Notes: generated by a model from the sequence alone, not told the origin. A stretch of 64,000 nucleotides of DNA from Virgibacillus_F necropolis_A (GCF_044793635.1 NZ_CP084992.1:868001-932000), one strand, 5' to 3'. Counted from the stretch's first letter, positions 43,595 through 53,431 are shown. Translations and numbers: made by a program.

Positions 43595-45367
43595 CTAAAT
43601 AGCTTCTGAGCTATTTTGATTCAAACGGTATTTGGAATTTATTTTTTTTGTTTTTAAATCTTCCCAGCATTTTTTCTTCTTACACCATTGAGTGACATTT
43701 GTAGTACCTTCTGGCGTTTCAGTAATATGAGTAAAAATTACTTTTGCAAGCTCCCGAAAAATATCGTTCAAATCTAAACTGATTTCTTGGTTTTCCCAAA
43801 TTTTATCAAAGTTTAATTCCCCAGAATTTATAAATGAAAAATAAGATATTGTATAAGTTACTATATTAGCCTTGTACCCACCAAAGTCTAGATCTTTTAC
43901 AATCTTATCGATCGTTTTAAATAATATGGCTTTTGCTACTAAATGTTTGTAAAACCTTTGGTCTGGTTGAACCTCTTCTTTTTTCATGATTTCAATAAAC
44001 TCTAAAAAATTCGTTTCTGCACCTTTACTTACGAGATCAGGATGCTGCATCCATGACATTTCATATTTAGCAACTTCAGTTTTCTTTATAACTTGCTTTT
44101 TTGGATTTTGTACCTGAAAAGTTTTTTTTCTTGCAGGCGTACCTTGTCTATTTAACTCTACTAAATACTGTCCACGTGCTCTTTCAAAAAACCATTTCGT
44201 TGTTCCTTTACCCTTGAAGTCTTTATTCGGAACCCATATCGTCCGTGAAAGATTTTCTAAGACAACTTGAAATGGATCGTTTGCAGTTAAATCAGATACT
44301 GATATTTTATTTTGACTGTTTGCATATTTAGAAATAGACGCTACAATTTCTCCTGTTTTGTGGCTTTCCTTAATAACAGTTAATTTAATTTGAACAAAAA
44401 CGTGACTTAAAGGTACTTTGTTCTTTAAGGCCTGATATAACGATGCAGTTGTCTGTCCACCATTAACAATTTGCCAACCTGACAATTCTTTCACAAAAAG
44501 CATATTTTCATTTGCACTAGAACTAAAGATTGCTTTTTCGGCAACTGTTGATATTCCATTATTATATGCCATAAACATATTAGGATCCTTTTGGATTGTA
44601 TCACGAATACCACGATTAATATTTCCTCTTGCTTGTAGAAACGATCTAACATTACGTTCTATTAATCTCTGTCCCCAGTGATCATATACTCTAGCAAGGA
44701 GTTCTCCTGATAAAACACCTACATAACAATCATAAATAGGATTGTTATCTGGCATTTTAACTAATTGAACTTCTTCTTCAAAATCTTTTTCAAAATTTAC
44801 CTTTAATTCTTCAAGCCCCTTTTTCTCATTAACAAATTGGAAAAGTCGCTCTACATCCCACACATGGTAACTAACTTTAATATTCCCTATTTCTTCATCA
44901 GCAGGATTTTCATTTACGGTAATTCCATTCGTTAAAAAATAGATTTTCACTTTCCTTATTTCTTCAACATTATTTTCCAATATATCAGCGAACTCAAATG
45001 CTTCTCGCTGTGATTCTTCAATTTGTGTTTTTAAACCTTTTAGGGACTGCGTAAAGAATTTAATTCCACGGTTACAACCTTGCTTAATTTTTTTAGAATT
45101 TATTTTTCTAGTTGCCTTTAACTTGTCAAAGTTCGCTACAAATATCGATATAGAATCAAAGTCTTGAGTGTACTCATATGCGTTAATTTTTAATCCCCTT
45201 TTAGATTTTTTAAAATTACACACTTGATAATCAAAACATTCCTCAGCATCTATTAAGTAATCACAAAACTTTTCTACAAAGACATCTTCTGCACCTTCCA
45301 TTTCTGCTTCAGTAGTTGCTAAAATATCTTCTAAAAAGTTTTCCGCAAAAGAAAACGTATCCTTCAT
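43595..45367 (-). CDS. AIPR family protein
   Basis: The 590-aa protein carries the AIPR (abortive infection phage resistance, PF10592) hallmarks: ERNVRSFLQARGNINRGIRDTI (237-258), FMAYNNGIST (265-274) and WQIVNGGQTTASLYQAL (298-314). The N-terminal 200 residues have a helical, nuclease-like arrangement seen in the family. AIPR proteins were linked to phage resistance in Lactococcus and to MORC-type restriction islands by genome analysis. Start 45367 has GAGGAG upstream and lies one base after the previous stop codon. Confidence 0.9.
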   Translation of the reverse strand: MKDTFSFAENFLEDILATTEAEMEGAEDVFVEKFCDYLIDAEECFDYQVCNFKKSKRGLKINAYEYTQDFDSISIFVANFDKLKATRKINSKKIKQGCNRGIKFFTQSLKGLKTQIEESQREAFEFADILENNVEEIRKVKIYFLTNGITVNENPADEEIGNIKVSYHVWDVERLFQFVNEKKGLEELKVNFEKDFEEEVQLVKMPDNNPIYDCYVGVLSGELLARVYDHWGQRLIERNVRSFLQARGNINRGIRDTIQKDPNMFMAYNNGISTVAEKAIFSSSANENMLFVKELSGWQIVNGGQTTASLYQALKNKVPLSHVFVQIKLTVIKESHKTGEIVASISKYANSQNKISVSDLTANDPFQVVLENLSRTIWVPNKDFKGKGTTKWFFERARGQYLVELNRQGTPARKKTFQVQNPKKQVIKKTEVAKYEMSWMQHPDLVSKGAETNFLEFIEIMKKEEVQPDQRFYKHLVAKAILFKTIDKIVKDLDFGGYKANIVTYTISYFSFINSGELNFDKIWENQEISLDLNDIFRELAKVIFTHITETPEGTTNVTQWCKKKKCWEDLKTKKINSKYRLNQNSSEAI

Positions 45368-45368
45368 T

Positions 45369-46397
45369 TTATTTCTCCTCATTTTGGGCATAAATATTTA
45401 TAATTTCCTTAAACTCGACCTTATATGGTTCACAAGCTCCCAAATTAATAGAATATCTTAGGTCGCCAACCCCATTATGCAGTTCCTTTGACAGCAATCT
45501 TGGGAACCCATCAAATACTTGATAGGATAACAGTTCTTGAAAAACAAAACCCGTATCATATAAATCTGAATGGATATCTAAATAGCCTACTAGAAACAGT
45601 TTTTCCTCAAAAAGATTTAAGGAGTACGGGTCATTGACTAATTCTCTTCTAACACTCTCTATTATTTCAAATAGTGTCTCCCCACTATCGATCTTTCTCA
45701 TGACTACCGCTAACAAAAAAAGACCTTTTAAGCCAATATCATCCAGCTGTTTTTCATTATTAATAAACACTTTATAATGTTTTTTTGAGGTAATAGTTTT
45801 TACCTCTAATGCTATGGCTGATTTTTGGAAATCGTTAGGTTCTTTCTCTGGACCCACCCAATTTTCTATTGTATTTGGGTCATTTTGTAGTAATTCTCTT
45901 AATACCCAAAGCTCCCCGTATAAACCTATTTCCGCCTCTTGTGATAGACCTTCCCAACCATTAATACTAAAGAAACTTCTCCAGCGTTCTAAGTTCCTCT
46001 GAAGTTTACTTAACATATCACCATATTGACTTAAACTTAATAAGTCATTACATATATTCTCAATTACAGCTTCAAATATTTTATGATCATATTCTTCTTG
46101 ATGAGATAGAACTAAAAACCATTCATCATAATATCCTGCCAAAGGAATAGAAGTTTTATTTTGAACTATGGTCAATCCATTCCACATAGGCAAATTAGTA
46201 ACTGTTTTAGAACTTAACTTCTCTTTCACATGAATAAATAAGTACCTTGTCTTATTTTTTGGATTTAAACCCAAAAATAAAGAAACAGCTGCACCACTAT
46301 CGATAAACCGCAATGCTAGGCTTTGTTTTGTCTCTTCTACTCTTGTAGAAGCATCTTTTTCCAGACTTTTTATGATATCAATTATTTCTTCATCCAT
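45369..46397 (-). CDS. PD-(D/E)XK motif protein (DUF4420)
   Basis: The 342-aa protein has a nuclease-like core: GLYGELWVLREL (158-169, Glu 162), then EPNDF with Asp 189 and the ALEVKT motif (E198, K200), the order expected for PD-(D/E)XK enzymes of the DUF4420/PF14390 group. It likely supplies DNA cleavage. Start 46397 follows GGAGGAACAAA and overlaps the Z1 gene end by eight bases. It is co-translated with the Z1 and AIPR genes. Confidence 0.88.
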   Translation of the reverse strand: MDEEIIDIIKSLEKDASTRVEETKQSLALRFIDSGAAVSLFLGLNPKNKTRYLFIHVKEKLSSKTVTNLPMWNGLTIVQNKTSIPLAGYYDEWFLVLSHQEEYDHKIFEAVIENICNDLLSLSQYGDMLSKLQRNLERWRSFFSINGWEGLSQEAEIGLYGELWVLRELLQNDPNTIENWVGPEKEPNDFQKSAIALEVKTITSKKHYKVFINNEKQLDDIGLKGLFLLAVVMRKIDSGETLFEIIESVRRELVNDPYSLNLFEEKLFLVGYLDIHSDLYDTGFVFQELLSYQVFDGFPRLLSKELHNGVGDLRYSINLGACEPYKVEFKEIINIYAQNEEK

Positions 46398-49134
46398 TTT
46401 GTTCCTCCAAGTCTGAGAAAACATTATTAACAACATAGTCTACAGCCACTTCAGGATTATTAGTGTCTGGAAAGACTAATCCTATTCCAATGGGCCAGCT
46501 TGTTATTCCTTTATCTTTTAATCTATTGGATTGATCACGGTCAATTGGATAAATCAGTAATAAACCATTTTTCGGGTTTCTTACTTTCCCCCTAACCTTC
46601 TGGCTTTTATTCTGATTACTGTTACCTTCAATTTGTTCTTTCCTAATAAGTTGTTCTTTTGTAAAGTCTAAAAATTCATGGCCAGCTGACAATAATCGTT
46701 TTAAGGAAATTTTATTACCTGCTTGCTCTATACCACCCTTACGTACAATACCCTTAGAAACTTCCAAACCGCCAATCTTCTCATAGTCATTGGTTTTCTC
46801 ACCAGTATTTATTAGACAAACTGTCCACTTTGTTAACTCATCATTTTCAAGTTGCTTTTCAATGTATTGCTTTAAATATCTACTGTTAGCCCTAGGTGCA
46901 GATGGAGCGGTTTTATAATGAGAAAGGAAGTCAGCTATATCCTCTCCAGGGACGTCTTCCCAGAAATAATGCTTAGATGTAATTTTCTTTTCTTGTCTTT
47001 TCTGAAGAAAATTGTCAACGTGACTTCCTAAACCCCTAATGAATCTGTCAGTAACCGCTAAATTATGTGCAAAAACTTCATTGTCTAGTTCAAAAACCGT
47101 TGTTTCACTTACTGTCTTTCTATAAGAAAGTTTTTGTCTTTGGCCAGACTTCATTTTTAATTGACTGGTTATAAACATTACTGGATGCGTCTGTACTCTT
47201 AAACCAAATTCTTCTGGTGTAGCACCTCTGGAAGCCATATCTTCAATTTCTTCTCTAAGGTCTTCAGTTGCTACTGCAATATGTCTAAACCAGGAAGCTA
47301 GATCTTCTGTTGTATAAATCCTACAAAGATCAAAATATCCGTTCCTATATCCAAACCAACGCCCCATTTGCATTAGAGTATCATACATTTTACTTGCTCG
47401 AAGATAATAACTTACTGTTAAGCCTTCCAATGTTAACCCTCTGGAGAGTTTATCACCACCAACCGTAATAACATTCATACCTGTTGATTCATTTTCCTTA
47501 TAATCTAAAATGTCCCCACTGGTTCCGTTAATTTCCTTTACAACAATACTTTCCACAGTCGGGACTAGCACATCTTCGATTTCTTCCCATTTATGGGTTG
47601 ATGCATTAAGTTTTATTGAAGTAGGATTAATTTTATTCATCCAGATTTCTTTTAATTTGTCTTTAATTTTATAACTAGAAGTATCGCCATACCTTATTAA
47701 GTTTTTCACGTTGTACATTTCCTCTTTTATTAATTCATAAATATGATGTTGTACATCTTTAAACCTTGTCACGTGAATTAACATTGAATTATGATCATTT
47801 TCTTGTCCTCTTAATTTCCGAATTGCTATTGACAACAAAAAAGTTAAGATGGCTTCTTTCAAGCTTTCTGGTAAAGCGATAGGTATATGGTGCTTTTTAT
47901 GTTTTGAAGGAACAAAGGTGTCGTGATATTTTATAAAGTTTATAAGTGGCATACTGTCATCGCAATCTTCATCTAACTGAAAAAATTCTGCTGGCCCAAT
48001 ATAATTGGATGGTTTGGGTAAGCTTAATATAAAATCTTTTGGGAAGAGCTCTGAACCGTATTGTTCGGAAAACGCTGTATTATGCACAAAAATATTAGCA
48101 AAAGGTGTAGCAGTATAACCTACATATGCTTTTTGTTCAAAAGTATTATAAATTTGTCTAATTAGAGCATTTATTTTTGTCGGGTCATAGTCTTCTAAAA
48201 TGTTACCTTCTTCATCAAATAGATCCTTTGTATTTATGGAAGCTTGATCTGCTTCATCATCAATAAGTAACATAGGTACATTAGGGACAGTCTTGTGTGG
48301 CGCATCCTCGGATGATTTTCTAGCTTGCACACTGTCTTTTTGAAAATAGTTAAGCACATTTTTTAATACACTCGCATTTTTCTTTACTACTAACAAAAAG
48401 GGCTCAACACCGGGTTCCACACGAATCTTTTTAGCTATTGATCTACTGAAATCACCGTAATCATCCCTAGTGGTTAACGAATTAATTCGGCGAAATCCTT
48501 CTCCCGAGAGAGTACTTACACCAATTAGTTTGTTGTCATCTGGGTCTTGTTTAACGATGCTGGTTTCATATCCTAAAACTTCCTCATCCAACCTCATTTG
48601 CGTTTGACTACGCAGACTATTGTGCATCCCCGCCAATACAATTATGAGCTTATATCCCATATCGACAGCCTTGTTTATTAAACCAGTAAAATTTGCAGTT
48701 TTTCCCGATTGAACGTCTCCAACAACTATACCCCTTCTATCATATTGTCTATCGGTTGCAGTTGGGTCTTCCAACAAGTTAAGAATTTTATCAGTTGTTT
48801 CATCGATACTTTGCACAACTTTTGGAGAACGGTGCTTCACTTGTATTAAATACCTCTCGTATCTATGCCAGAAGTTCATATCAACGTTTCCTTTTCTGTC
48901 ATAATACCACGGTATATGATCATGAGTTTCATCAGTTATAATTGAGTCGTAACCTATGAAAGTATTTATAGACTCAAGCAAATTTGCTTTTAATTTATCA
49001 GCTTGAACATCTGGTATTTCCTTTAAGGTCTTTTTAATTGCTTCCTCTAATGCTAATTCGTTATCATCCATTTGAGATTCATAAAGTTTGTAGAATATTA
49101 AAGCCATACTTCTAGCATCATTGAACTTTGACAT
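46390..49134 (-). CDS. Z1 domain helicase-like protein
   Basis: The 914-aa protein is a Superfamily-2-like ATPase with the Z1 domain (PF10593). Motifs: Walker A IVVGDVQSGKTANF (137-150), Walker B LLIDDEADQASI (289-300), motif III GYTATPFANIF (339-349), motif V-VI region VGGDKLSRGLTLEGL (558-572) and LMQMGRWFGYR (587-597). It probably translocates or remodels DNA for the system. It is between the ATPase and PD-(D/E)XK genes, 25 bp after the first. Confidence 0.92.
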   Translation of the reverse strand: MSKFNDARSMALIFYKLYESQMDDNELALEEAIKKTLKEIPDVQADKLKANLLESINTFIGYDSIITDETHDHIPWYYDRKGNVDMNFWHRYERYLIQVKHRSPKVVQSIDETTDKILNLLEDPTATDRQYDRRGIVVGDVQSGKTANFTGLINKAVDMGYKLIIVLAGMHNSLRSQTQMRLDEEVLGYETSIVKQDPDDNKLIGVSTLSGEGFRRINSLTTRDDYGDFSRSIAKKIRVEPGVEPFLLVVKKNASVLKNVLNYFQKDSVQARKSSEDAPHKTVPNVPMLLIDDEADQASINTKDLFDEEGNILEDYDPTKINALIRQIYNTFEQKAYVGYTATPFANIFVHNTAFSEQYGSELFPKDFILSLPKPSNYIGPAEFFQLDEDCDDSMPLINFIKYHDTFVPSKHKKHHIPIALPESLKEAILTFLLSIAIRKLRGQENDHNSMLIHVTRFKDVQHHIYELIKEEMYNVKNLIRYGDTSSYKIKDKLKEIWMNKINPTSIKLNASTHKWEEIEDVLVPTVESIVVKEINGTSGDILDYKENESTGMNVITVGGDKLSRGLTLEGLTVSYYLRASKMYDTLMQMGRWFGYRNGYFDLCRIYTTEDLASWFRHIAVATEDLREEIEDMASRGATPEEFGLRVQTHPVMFITSQLKMKSGQRQKLSYRKTVSETTVFELDNEVFAHNLAVTDRFIRGLGSHVDNFLQKRQEKKITSKHYFWEDVPGEDIADFLSHYKTAPSAPRANSRYLKQYIEKQLENDELTKWTVCLINTGEKTNDYEKIGGLEVSKGIVRKGGIEQAGNKISLKRLLSAGHEFLDFTKEQLIRKEQIEGNSNQNKSQKVRGKVRNPKNGLLLIYPIDRDQSNRLKDKGITSWPIGIGLVFPDTNNPEVAVDYVVNNVFSDLEEQNG

Positions 49135-49159
49135 ATTACCACATCCAATTTTTTTATAG

Positions 49160-50674
49160 TTATTCTTCTAAAATTCCCGTTATTAGATCAGGGTAATGCT
49201 TATAAGGCTCTATGTTTTTTAATTTATAGAGGATATCTTCTTCTCCATAATTAATTTGTCTCATTGCATATATAAAATCTTTCATTCCTTGCATTAAATT
49301 ACTTCTTTCATCATCACTAAGTAAATTTTTGTACGAGTTCTCTTCCCCTACTTTTACAGATTGACTTGGCATTATATTGACTGGTAAGTTTTCTTCTACT
49401 AAGGACAAATAAGTACTTAACAGTTTCTTATCACTAGTTAAATCTTCATATATCTTTAGTAATAACGGGTGATCCCTGTTTAACTTATAAAAGGATTTTC
49501 CATGTTTATATACCTGTTCCCAAAGATGGGTGTATTCGCCTAATGGTTTTTTCGATGTAAATAATTTGGTACCTCGGTGAAAATAAACCTTATAGGATGC
49601 TTCCCTTCCTAAATTTCCAATCCTTTTTAACTCTTGTAATATATTTTGAGGTGGTCGAGCTACAGATTTCTTAATATCTATTTGCCAATTAAAATCAGAT
49701 TCACTAGTTATATCTATCATTATTCTTGCTAATTTATATGGTTCTTCTTTTTTAAATAAACCCAGCCAACTACCAGCCACTAGCAATCTCTTATTTCTAT
49801 AAATATAAAATCCTTGTTGATTATTCCACCCTTTAGGACCCTCTGCCTTTTCATACTCTTCTTTTGATAACTTAGAGTGATGAGGTAAAACATAAACTGA
49901 TATTTTTACTATTTGTTCTCCATCTTGAAAGGGTTCTTCTAATAATTCCTGAGTAGTGTCCTGGTCTAGAAGGTAAGGATCCCATGATGCTAGTTGGCGG
50001 CCATTTATAGTGATTTTAATAGAATTATAACCAGTTAAAAAACGATGATAGACCATACATAAATGTTTTTCAACCTTATTTATCTTTGACAAGAATGCAT
50101 TGTAATTTTTCTTAGAATAAGAAGAAGCTATTACACGATCTAATTCTTCTAACAAAACGATTGTCCCAGTTTTATTCCCTAATAAAAAACCGCTCAAATT
50201 ATCCAAAGACTGTTCGTCCTTGGGATTTTTTAGAAGAGTCCATTTACGTGTATCCTGAATAGTATCTAAATCCCAACAACGTATATAAGAAAAGTTTTCT
50301 TTTGCTTTAGATTTAACAGTCAATCGTCTACTTTGTGAAAAAGATGCAGTTTTCAACCCCATGCCAAATCTACCAAGATCATTTACCTCACGGTTTTCTA
50401 AAGGACTTCTAGATCCCAGTTTCATGGCTTGAACCAAGTCTTTTTCATTCATCCCGATTCCATTATCTTCAATACGAATATAACTGTTTGTTTCATCCCA
50501 ATAAAAATTTATTTTAACCTCTGTGGCATGAGCTGAAATACTGTTATCGATAATATCTGACAAGGCTGTTTCTAGGTTATAACCAATAGAACGCATCGAT
50601 TCAACCACAGAAGTTGCTTCTGGAGATACATACTCATAATCATATTCATATTTATGATCAATATTTGATTTCAA
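49160..50674 (-). CDS. GHKL (MORC/MutL-like) ATPase
   Basis: The 504-aa protein has a Bergerat-fold ATP site: N-box TALSDIIDNSIS, G1 EDNGIGMN, and G2 GRFGMGLKTASFS. An S5-like transducer region follows in the middle and a helical C-terminal part. It is the MORC/MutL/Hsp90-type clamp. I favour TTG 50674 (KSNIDHKYEYD) because GGTGG lies upstream; a longer form from 50695 (TTG/ATG) is possible. It leads the cassette on the minus strand. Predicted role: ATP-dependent DNA clamp or sensor. Confidence 0.9.
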   Translation of the reverse strand: MKSNIDHKYEYDYEYVSPEATSVVESMRSIGYNLETALSDIIDNSISAHATEVKINFYWDETNSYIRIEDNGIGMNEKDLVQAMKLGSRSPLENREVNDLGRFGMGLKTASFSQSRRLTVKSKAKENFSYIRCWDLDTIQDTRKWTLLKNPKDEQSLDNLSGFLLGNKTGTIVLLEELDRVIASSYSKKNYNAFLSKINKVEKHLCMVYHRFLTGYNSIKITINGRQLASWDPYLLDQDTTQELLEEPFQDGEQIVKISVYVLPHHSKLSKEEYEKAEGPKGWNNQQGFYIYRNKRLLVAGSWLGLFKKEEPYKLARIMIDITSESDFNWQIDIKKSVARPPQNILQELKRIGNLGREASYKVYFHRGTKLFTSKKPLGEYTHLWEQVYKHGKSFYKLNRDHPLLLKIYEDLTSDKKLLSTYLSLVEENLPVNIMPSQSVKVGEENSYKNLLSDDERSNLMQGMKDFIYAMRQINYGEEDILYKLKNIEPYKHYPDLITGILEE

Positions 50675-50850
50675 ACGAACACCACCGTTCATCAATTTCT
50701 AACATTTCTAGTTCTAATATACCATTCTTCATTAAATTCCCCAAGAAATTATAAGAGAAATGGGGCGATATTCTTCCATACCTAATTAATTTCAATTTTT
50801 TCCTACAATTATTAATGGTAAAATAAACTATAGACTTGGGGGGAATAGAA
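50675..50850. promoter_or_regulatory. Divergent promoter region of the restriction-like cassette
   Basis: This gap separates the cassette (minus) from the DUF3883 gene (plus). It is AT rich and should hold both promoters; no operator repeat is obvious. Confidence 0.4.
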
Positions 50851-51606
50851 ATGAATTCAAACAGAAATAAAGTACTGGTAATTGCGTATTATTTATCTAA
50901 ATATAATAGGCGAGCCCTATTAAACTTAAATTACAATACTTTTAAAGATGCTTATGACGAAGCAAGTAATAAACTAGGATTTAAGCCTAATACCATAAAG
51001 AACAGGAGAGATGACTTTGATTCCATACATGATAACGGAAGGAGTGGATGGTACCAAAAAGAACTGCCGAAAAGGAGTTTAGAAATAGTAAACATTTTAA
51101 AAAACTTAAGTGAAGATGCACTAACTGAAATTGTTAAAGACATTTTAAGTTCGGACAAAAGTAAAAACAATATTATCAATTTAATAGATAATGGCGAGGA
51201 AAACGGGACTATAGATAGCTTCTTTAATAGCAGGGGCGTCACGGGAAAAAAAGCCGAGGAGCTGTTTGTTGAATACTTTAACAATGGTTTTTTTCATAAA
51301 TATCAAGGAGATTTAATTGACACTAGGGACGAAGGGAGTGGCTTTGACTTTAAACTTGATGGGAATTCCGGAATAGTATTTGAAGTTAAGGGCCTTTCAT
51401 CTGAAAGTGGTGGAATAAGCTTCACTGATAAAGAGTGGGAAACTGCGAAAAAATTAGAAGGAAATTATAATTTAGTTATACTTACCGACGTATTCAATAA
51501 ACCAGAAATAAAAGTTATCAATAACCCTTATAATATAATACATCCAACCAAACGTGTGTATAGATCTGTTGCAATAAGTTGGAACATACAAAGTAAAGAA
51601 CTTTAG
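50851..51606 (+). CDS. DUF3883-like putative restriction nuclease
   Basis: The 251-aa protein has an N-terminal helical part (DNA binding or dimer contacts) and a C-terminal DUF3883 nuclease-like domain: KKAEELFVEYF (Glu 136/137), DTRDEGSGFDFKL (Asp 166) and GIVFEVKGL (E178, K180), the PD-(D/E)XK order. DUF3883 domains occur in many defence loci. The ATG follows GGGGGG at seven bases. It is transcribed away from the MORC cassette, likely as its effector or as an independent enzyme. Confidence 0.82.
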   Translation: MNSNRNKVLVIAYYLSKYNRRALLNLNYNTFKDAYDEASNKLGFKPNTIKNRRDDFDSIHDNGRSGWYQKELPKRSLEIVNILKNLSEDALTEIVKDILSSDKSKNNIINLIDNGEENGTIDSFFNSRGVTGKKAEELFVEYFNNGFFHKYQGDLIDTRDEGSGFDFKLDGNSGIVFEVKGLSSESGGISFTDKEWETAKKLEGNYNLVILTDVFNKPEIKVINNPYNIIHPTKRVYRSVAISWNIQSKEL

Positions 51607-51685
51607 TAATCCAATTACATATTGAAACTATAGTAGAAATAATTCCAAAAACTTCAAGAGTATCTTTCACTTCTCCTTTTTTTAT

Positions 51686-51889
51686 TTAAATAAAAATTAG
51701 TACATATTGCCCTTTAGCAATATGTACTAACCTCGTAGAATCTATTCTGAATAATATCTCCTTCAACAACAACTGAGCTGCATGACAGAAATCTAAAACC
51801 ACTCTCTTATAATCGTAAGCATCATCATTTTTTATAGCAGCCTCCAGATGTTCCAGTCCATGCTCAATTGAATCAATGCGTTCTCCCAT
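51686..51889 (-). pseudogene. Truncated HEPN-like protein remnant
   Basis: The 67-codon ORF starts MGERIDSIEHGLEHLEAAIK and has a helix pattern DYKRVVLDFCHAAQLLLKEILF like the start of HEPN/DUF4145-type proteins, then ends after VHIAKGQYVLIF. The family continues for another 100 or more residues, so this looks truncated. It lies at the right edge of the defence cassette. Confidence 0.4.
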
Positions 51890-52260
51890 AAAGTTATCCT
51901 AATCATTACTATGCCCATTATTTTTATTGACAATTGGTTTATTAACACTAATAACTAAATTATAACATTTATCTAGTTACATACATTTTATTAATTGATA
52001 GAACCCTTCTTCAATTAACCTGCGTTAAGATCACTCTTTCCCAAATACTGGTTCATTAATTTTAACATAACTAAAATACTCTAAAATGGAAATCTTGGTT
52101 ATTCAAAAAAATGGCCCTAAACAAGAAAAAGAACGCATCCTTTATTCAAGGCGCCCTATTATGGAATACGCTTTTATTTAAATATGTAGTTAATAGGTAA
52201 GTTAAAAAACAACTGACAGTATACAATACTACGCTAAAAACTCTTTAAAAAGATAAAACA

Positions 52261-52410
52261 AAAAAATAACCCCTCATGTTGATTTTGGGTATCAGTGAGG
52301 GATTTCTCAAACTATGTGCCTTCCCCTCTTGATGGGGTTAGCTTATTGTTACAGTTCCATGTAACTAGCATGGGGCGATTTTTTTTGTATGACTTTACAC
52401 TTATAGTATA
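52261..52410 (-). ncRNA. Possible 150-nt structured RNA
   Basis: On the minus strand a TATACT -10 (52405-52410) is followed by a stretch with hairpins GTTAC/GTAAC and CCCC/GGGG, then a terminator (CCCTCA at 52297-52302 with TGAGGG at 52272-52277 plus inner TGAT/ATCA) and T7. No ORF fits. The -35 is weak. It could be a regulatory or antitoxin-type RNA; the identity is unknown. Confidence 0.35.
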
Positions 52411-53084
52411 CCTTATTTTCTAAAAAAGAAAACCTCAAACCGCAGTTAGTTTAAAATAATGTTTGATTTTCCATTTGTGTTATTCAATTAAAGCGCCCTA
52501 TAAAAGAAAAAAATGACAAATCACTTTTAATTGAACATAACCAAAAACAGCTAACCCGTTCATACTATTACTAAATTTTATATCTACTATTTCAATATCA
52601 CTCACATCACTTTTCATCTTTTGTTTGTATTCATATAGTGCTCCCTTTTATTTTTAATCTGAAACTTGAGGTGGTTTATTTCAGAACCACCCAGATTCTA
52701 AAAATGTTAAGCTACCATCATTTACTATTCGATATCCTTCAGTAAGTAATTTATAATTTTGTATTCTCTTCCAATTTTTCACCCATTATTTTAATCACTT
52801 CTGTATTTTTATCCAATGTAATTTATAATTCACGCTCTCAATCATTTTTTTAGGTTTAACTTTTTTGCTTGTTCATCTTTTGTAACTTGCGGTTTAATAT
52901 CCCTTAGTAAAATGTCCATCCAATCTCCACCTTTTTTTTATTTTATAATGCATTTATTTTCGGCATTTTGTATTAGATAGTGAGAAAGAAAGTGCATAAG
53001 AAGTGTGCTCCTTTTCTTTTTCTGAAACAAAAGTTATCCCGAGTGATTTTTAGAAAGAGCATAAGGAAAACATGTTCCCACTTT

Positions 53085-53205
53085 ACGTGTGATACTAGGC
53101 AGGGCCTAGTGTTTGATTGGGTACACGATTTTTCGACTTGTGTCAGTTTTGCGCATAGGTAAATAGTCACTATGTGCCAGTTTTGTGCATAGGTTTATTT
53201 ACCTA
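53085..53205. repeat. Inverted and direct repeats, possible oriT relic
   Basis: ACTAGGC (53094-53100) faces GCCTAGT (53104-53110), followed by two direct repeats of about 24 bp (53141-53164 and 53175-53198) sharing CAGTTTTG(C/T)GCATAGGT. An inverted repeat next to iterons is typical of transfer or replication origins. No relaxase gene is near, so the call is tentative. Confidence 0.35.
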
Positions 53206-53224
53206 TTTATTGATTATAAACATA

Positions 53225-53255
53225 AAAAAATGACACTATTTAGGTGCCATTTTTA
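53225..53255. terminator. Bidirectional terminator
   Basis: ATGACAC and GGTGCCAT pair across a short loop, with A7 on the left and T5 on the right. It would end the transfer-gene transcript on minus. Confidence 0.6.
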
Positions 53256-53299
53256 ATTTTAACTCGGTTTATTTTTGCAAAAGAAAAGTTCGTTTTCTC

Positions 53300-53385
53300 T
53301 TACTTATTTTTATTTTGTAACTCTTTTTTTTGCAGTTGATCTATTTCATATTTAGTGTTTTCACTGTTATTTTTATCTCTTTTTT
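53300..53385 (-). pseudogene. 3' remnant of a lost transfer gene
   Basis: A frame with no start codon reads a Lys/Asn/Gln-rich tail (NNSENTKYEIDQLQKKELQ) and stops at 53300. It lies just behind the VirB6/TrbL-like gene. It looks like the last codons of the next gene of a conjugation operon, left by deletion. Confidence 0.35.
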
Positions 53386-53431
53386 ATTATCTTTCTTCTC
53401 ATTTTTTGTTGATGACTTTTTCTAAAATCTG

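Larger units (their letters stand above)
51890..53299. other. 1.4-kb gene-poor region of the element
   Basis: Only scattered short ORFs occur here, none with a sound ribosome-binding site. It holds the possible RNA at 52.26-52.41 kb, the inverted repeat and direct repeats at 53.09-53.20 kb, and a bidirectional terminator at 53.23-53.25 kb. It is probably the scar left by lost transfer genes. Confidence 0.5.

Noticed and set aside
41614..50695. DISARM or BREX system
   Set aside because: The drmA/drmB or pglZ/brxC hallmark genes are absent; the set is MORC-ATPase, Z1, PD-(D/E)XK and AIPR.
50836..51606. Start of the DUF3883 gene at TTG 50836
   Set aside because: That codon overlaps the GGGGGG ribosome-binding site of ATG 50851.
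52973..53170. 65-aa minus and 60-aa plus ORFs
   Set aside because: They are complementary frames over the inverted and direct repeats with no start signals, so an origin-like region explains the openness better.
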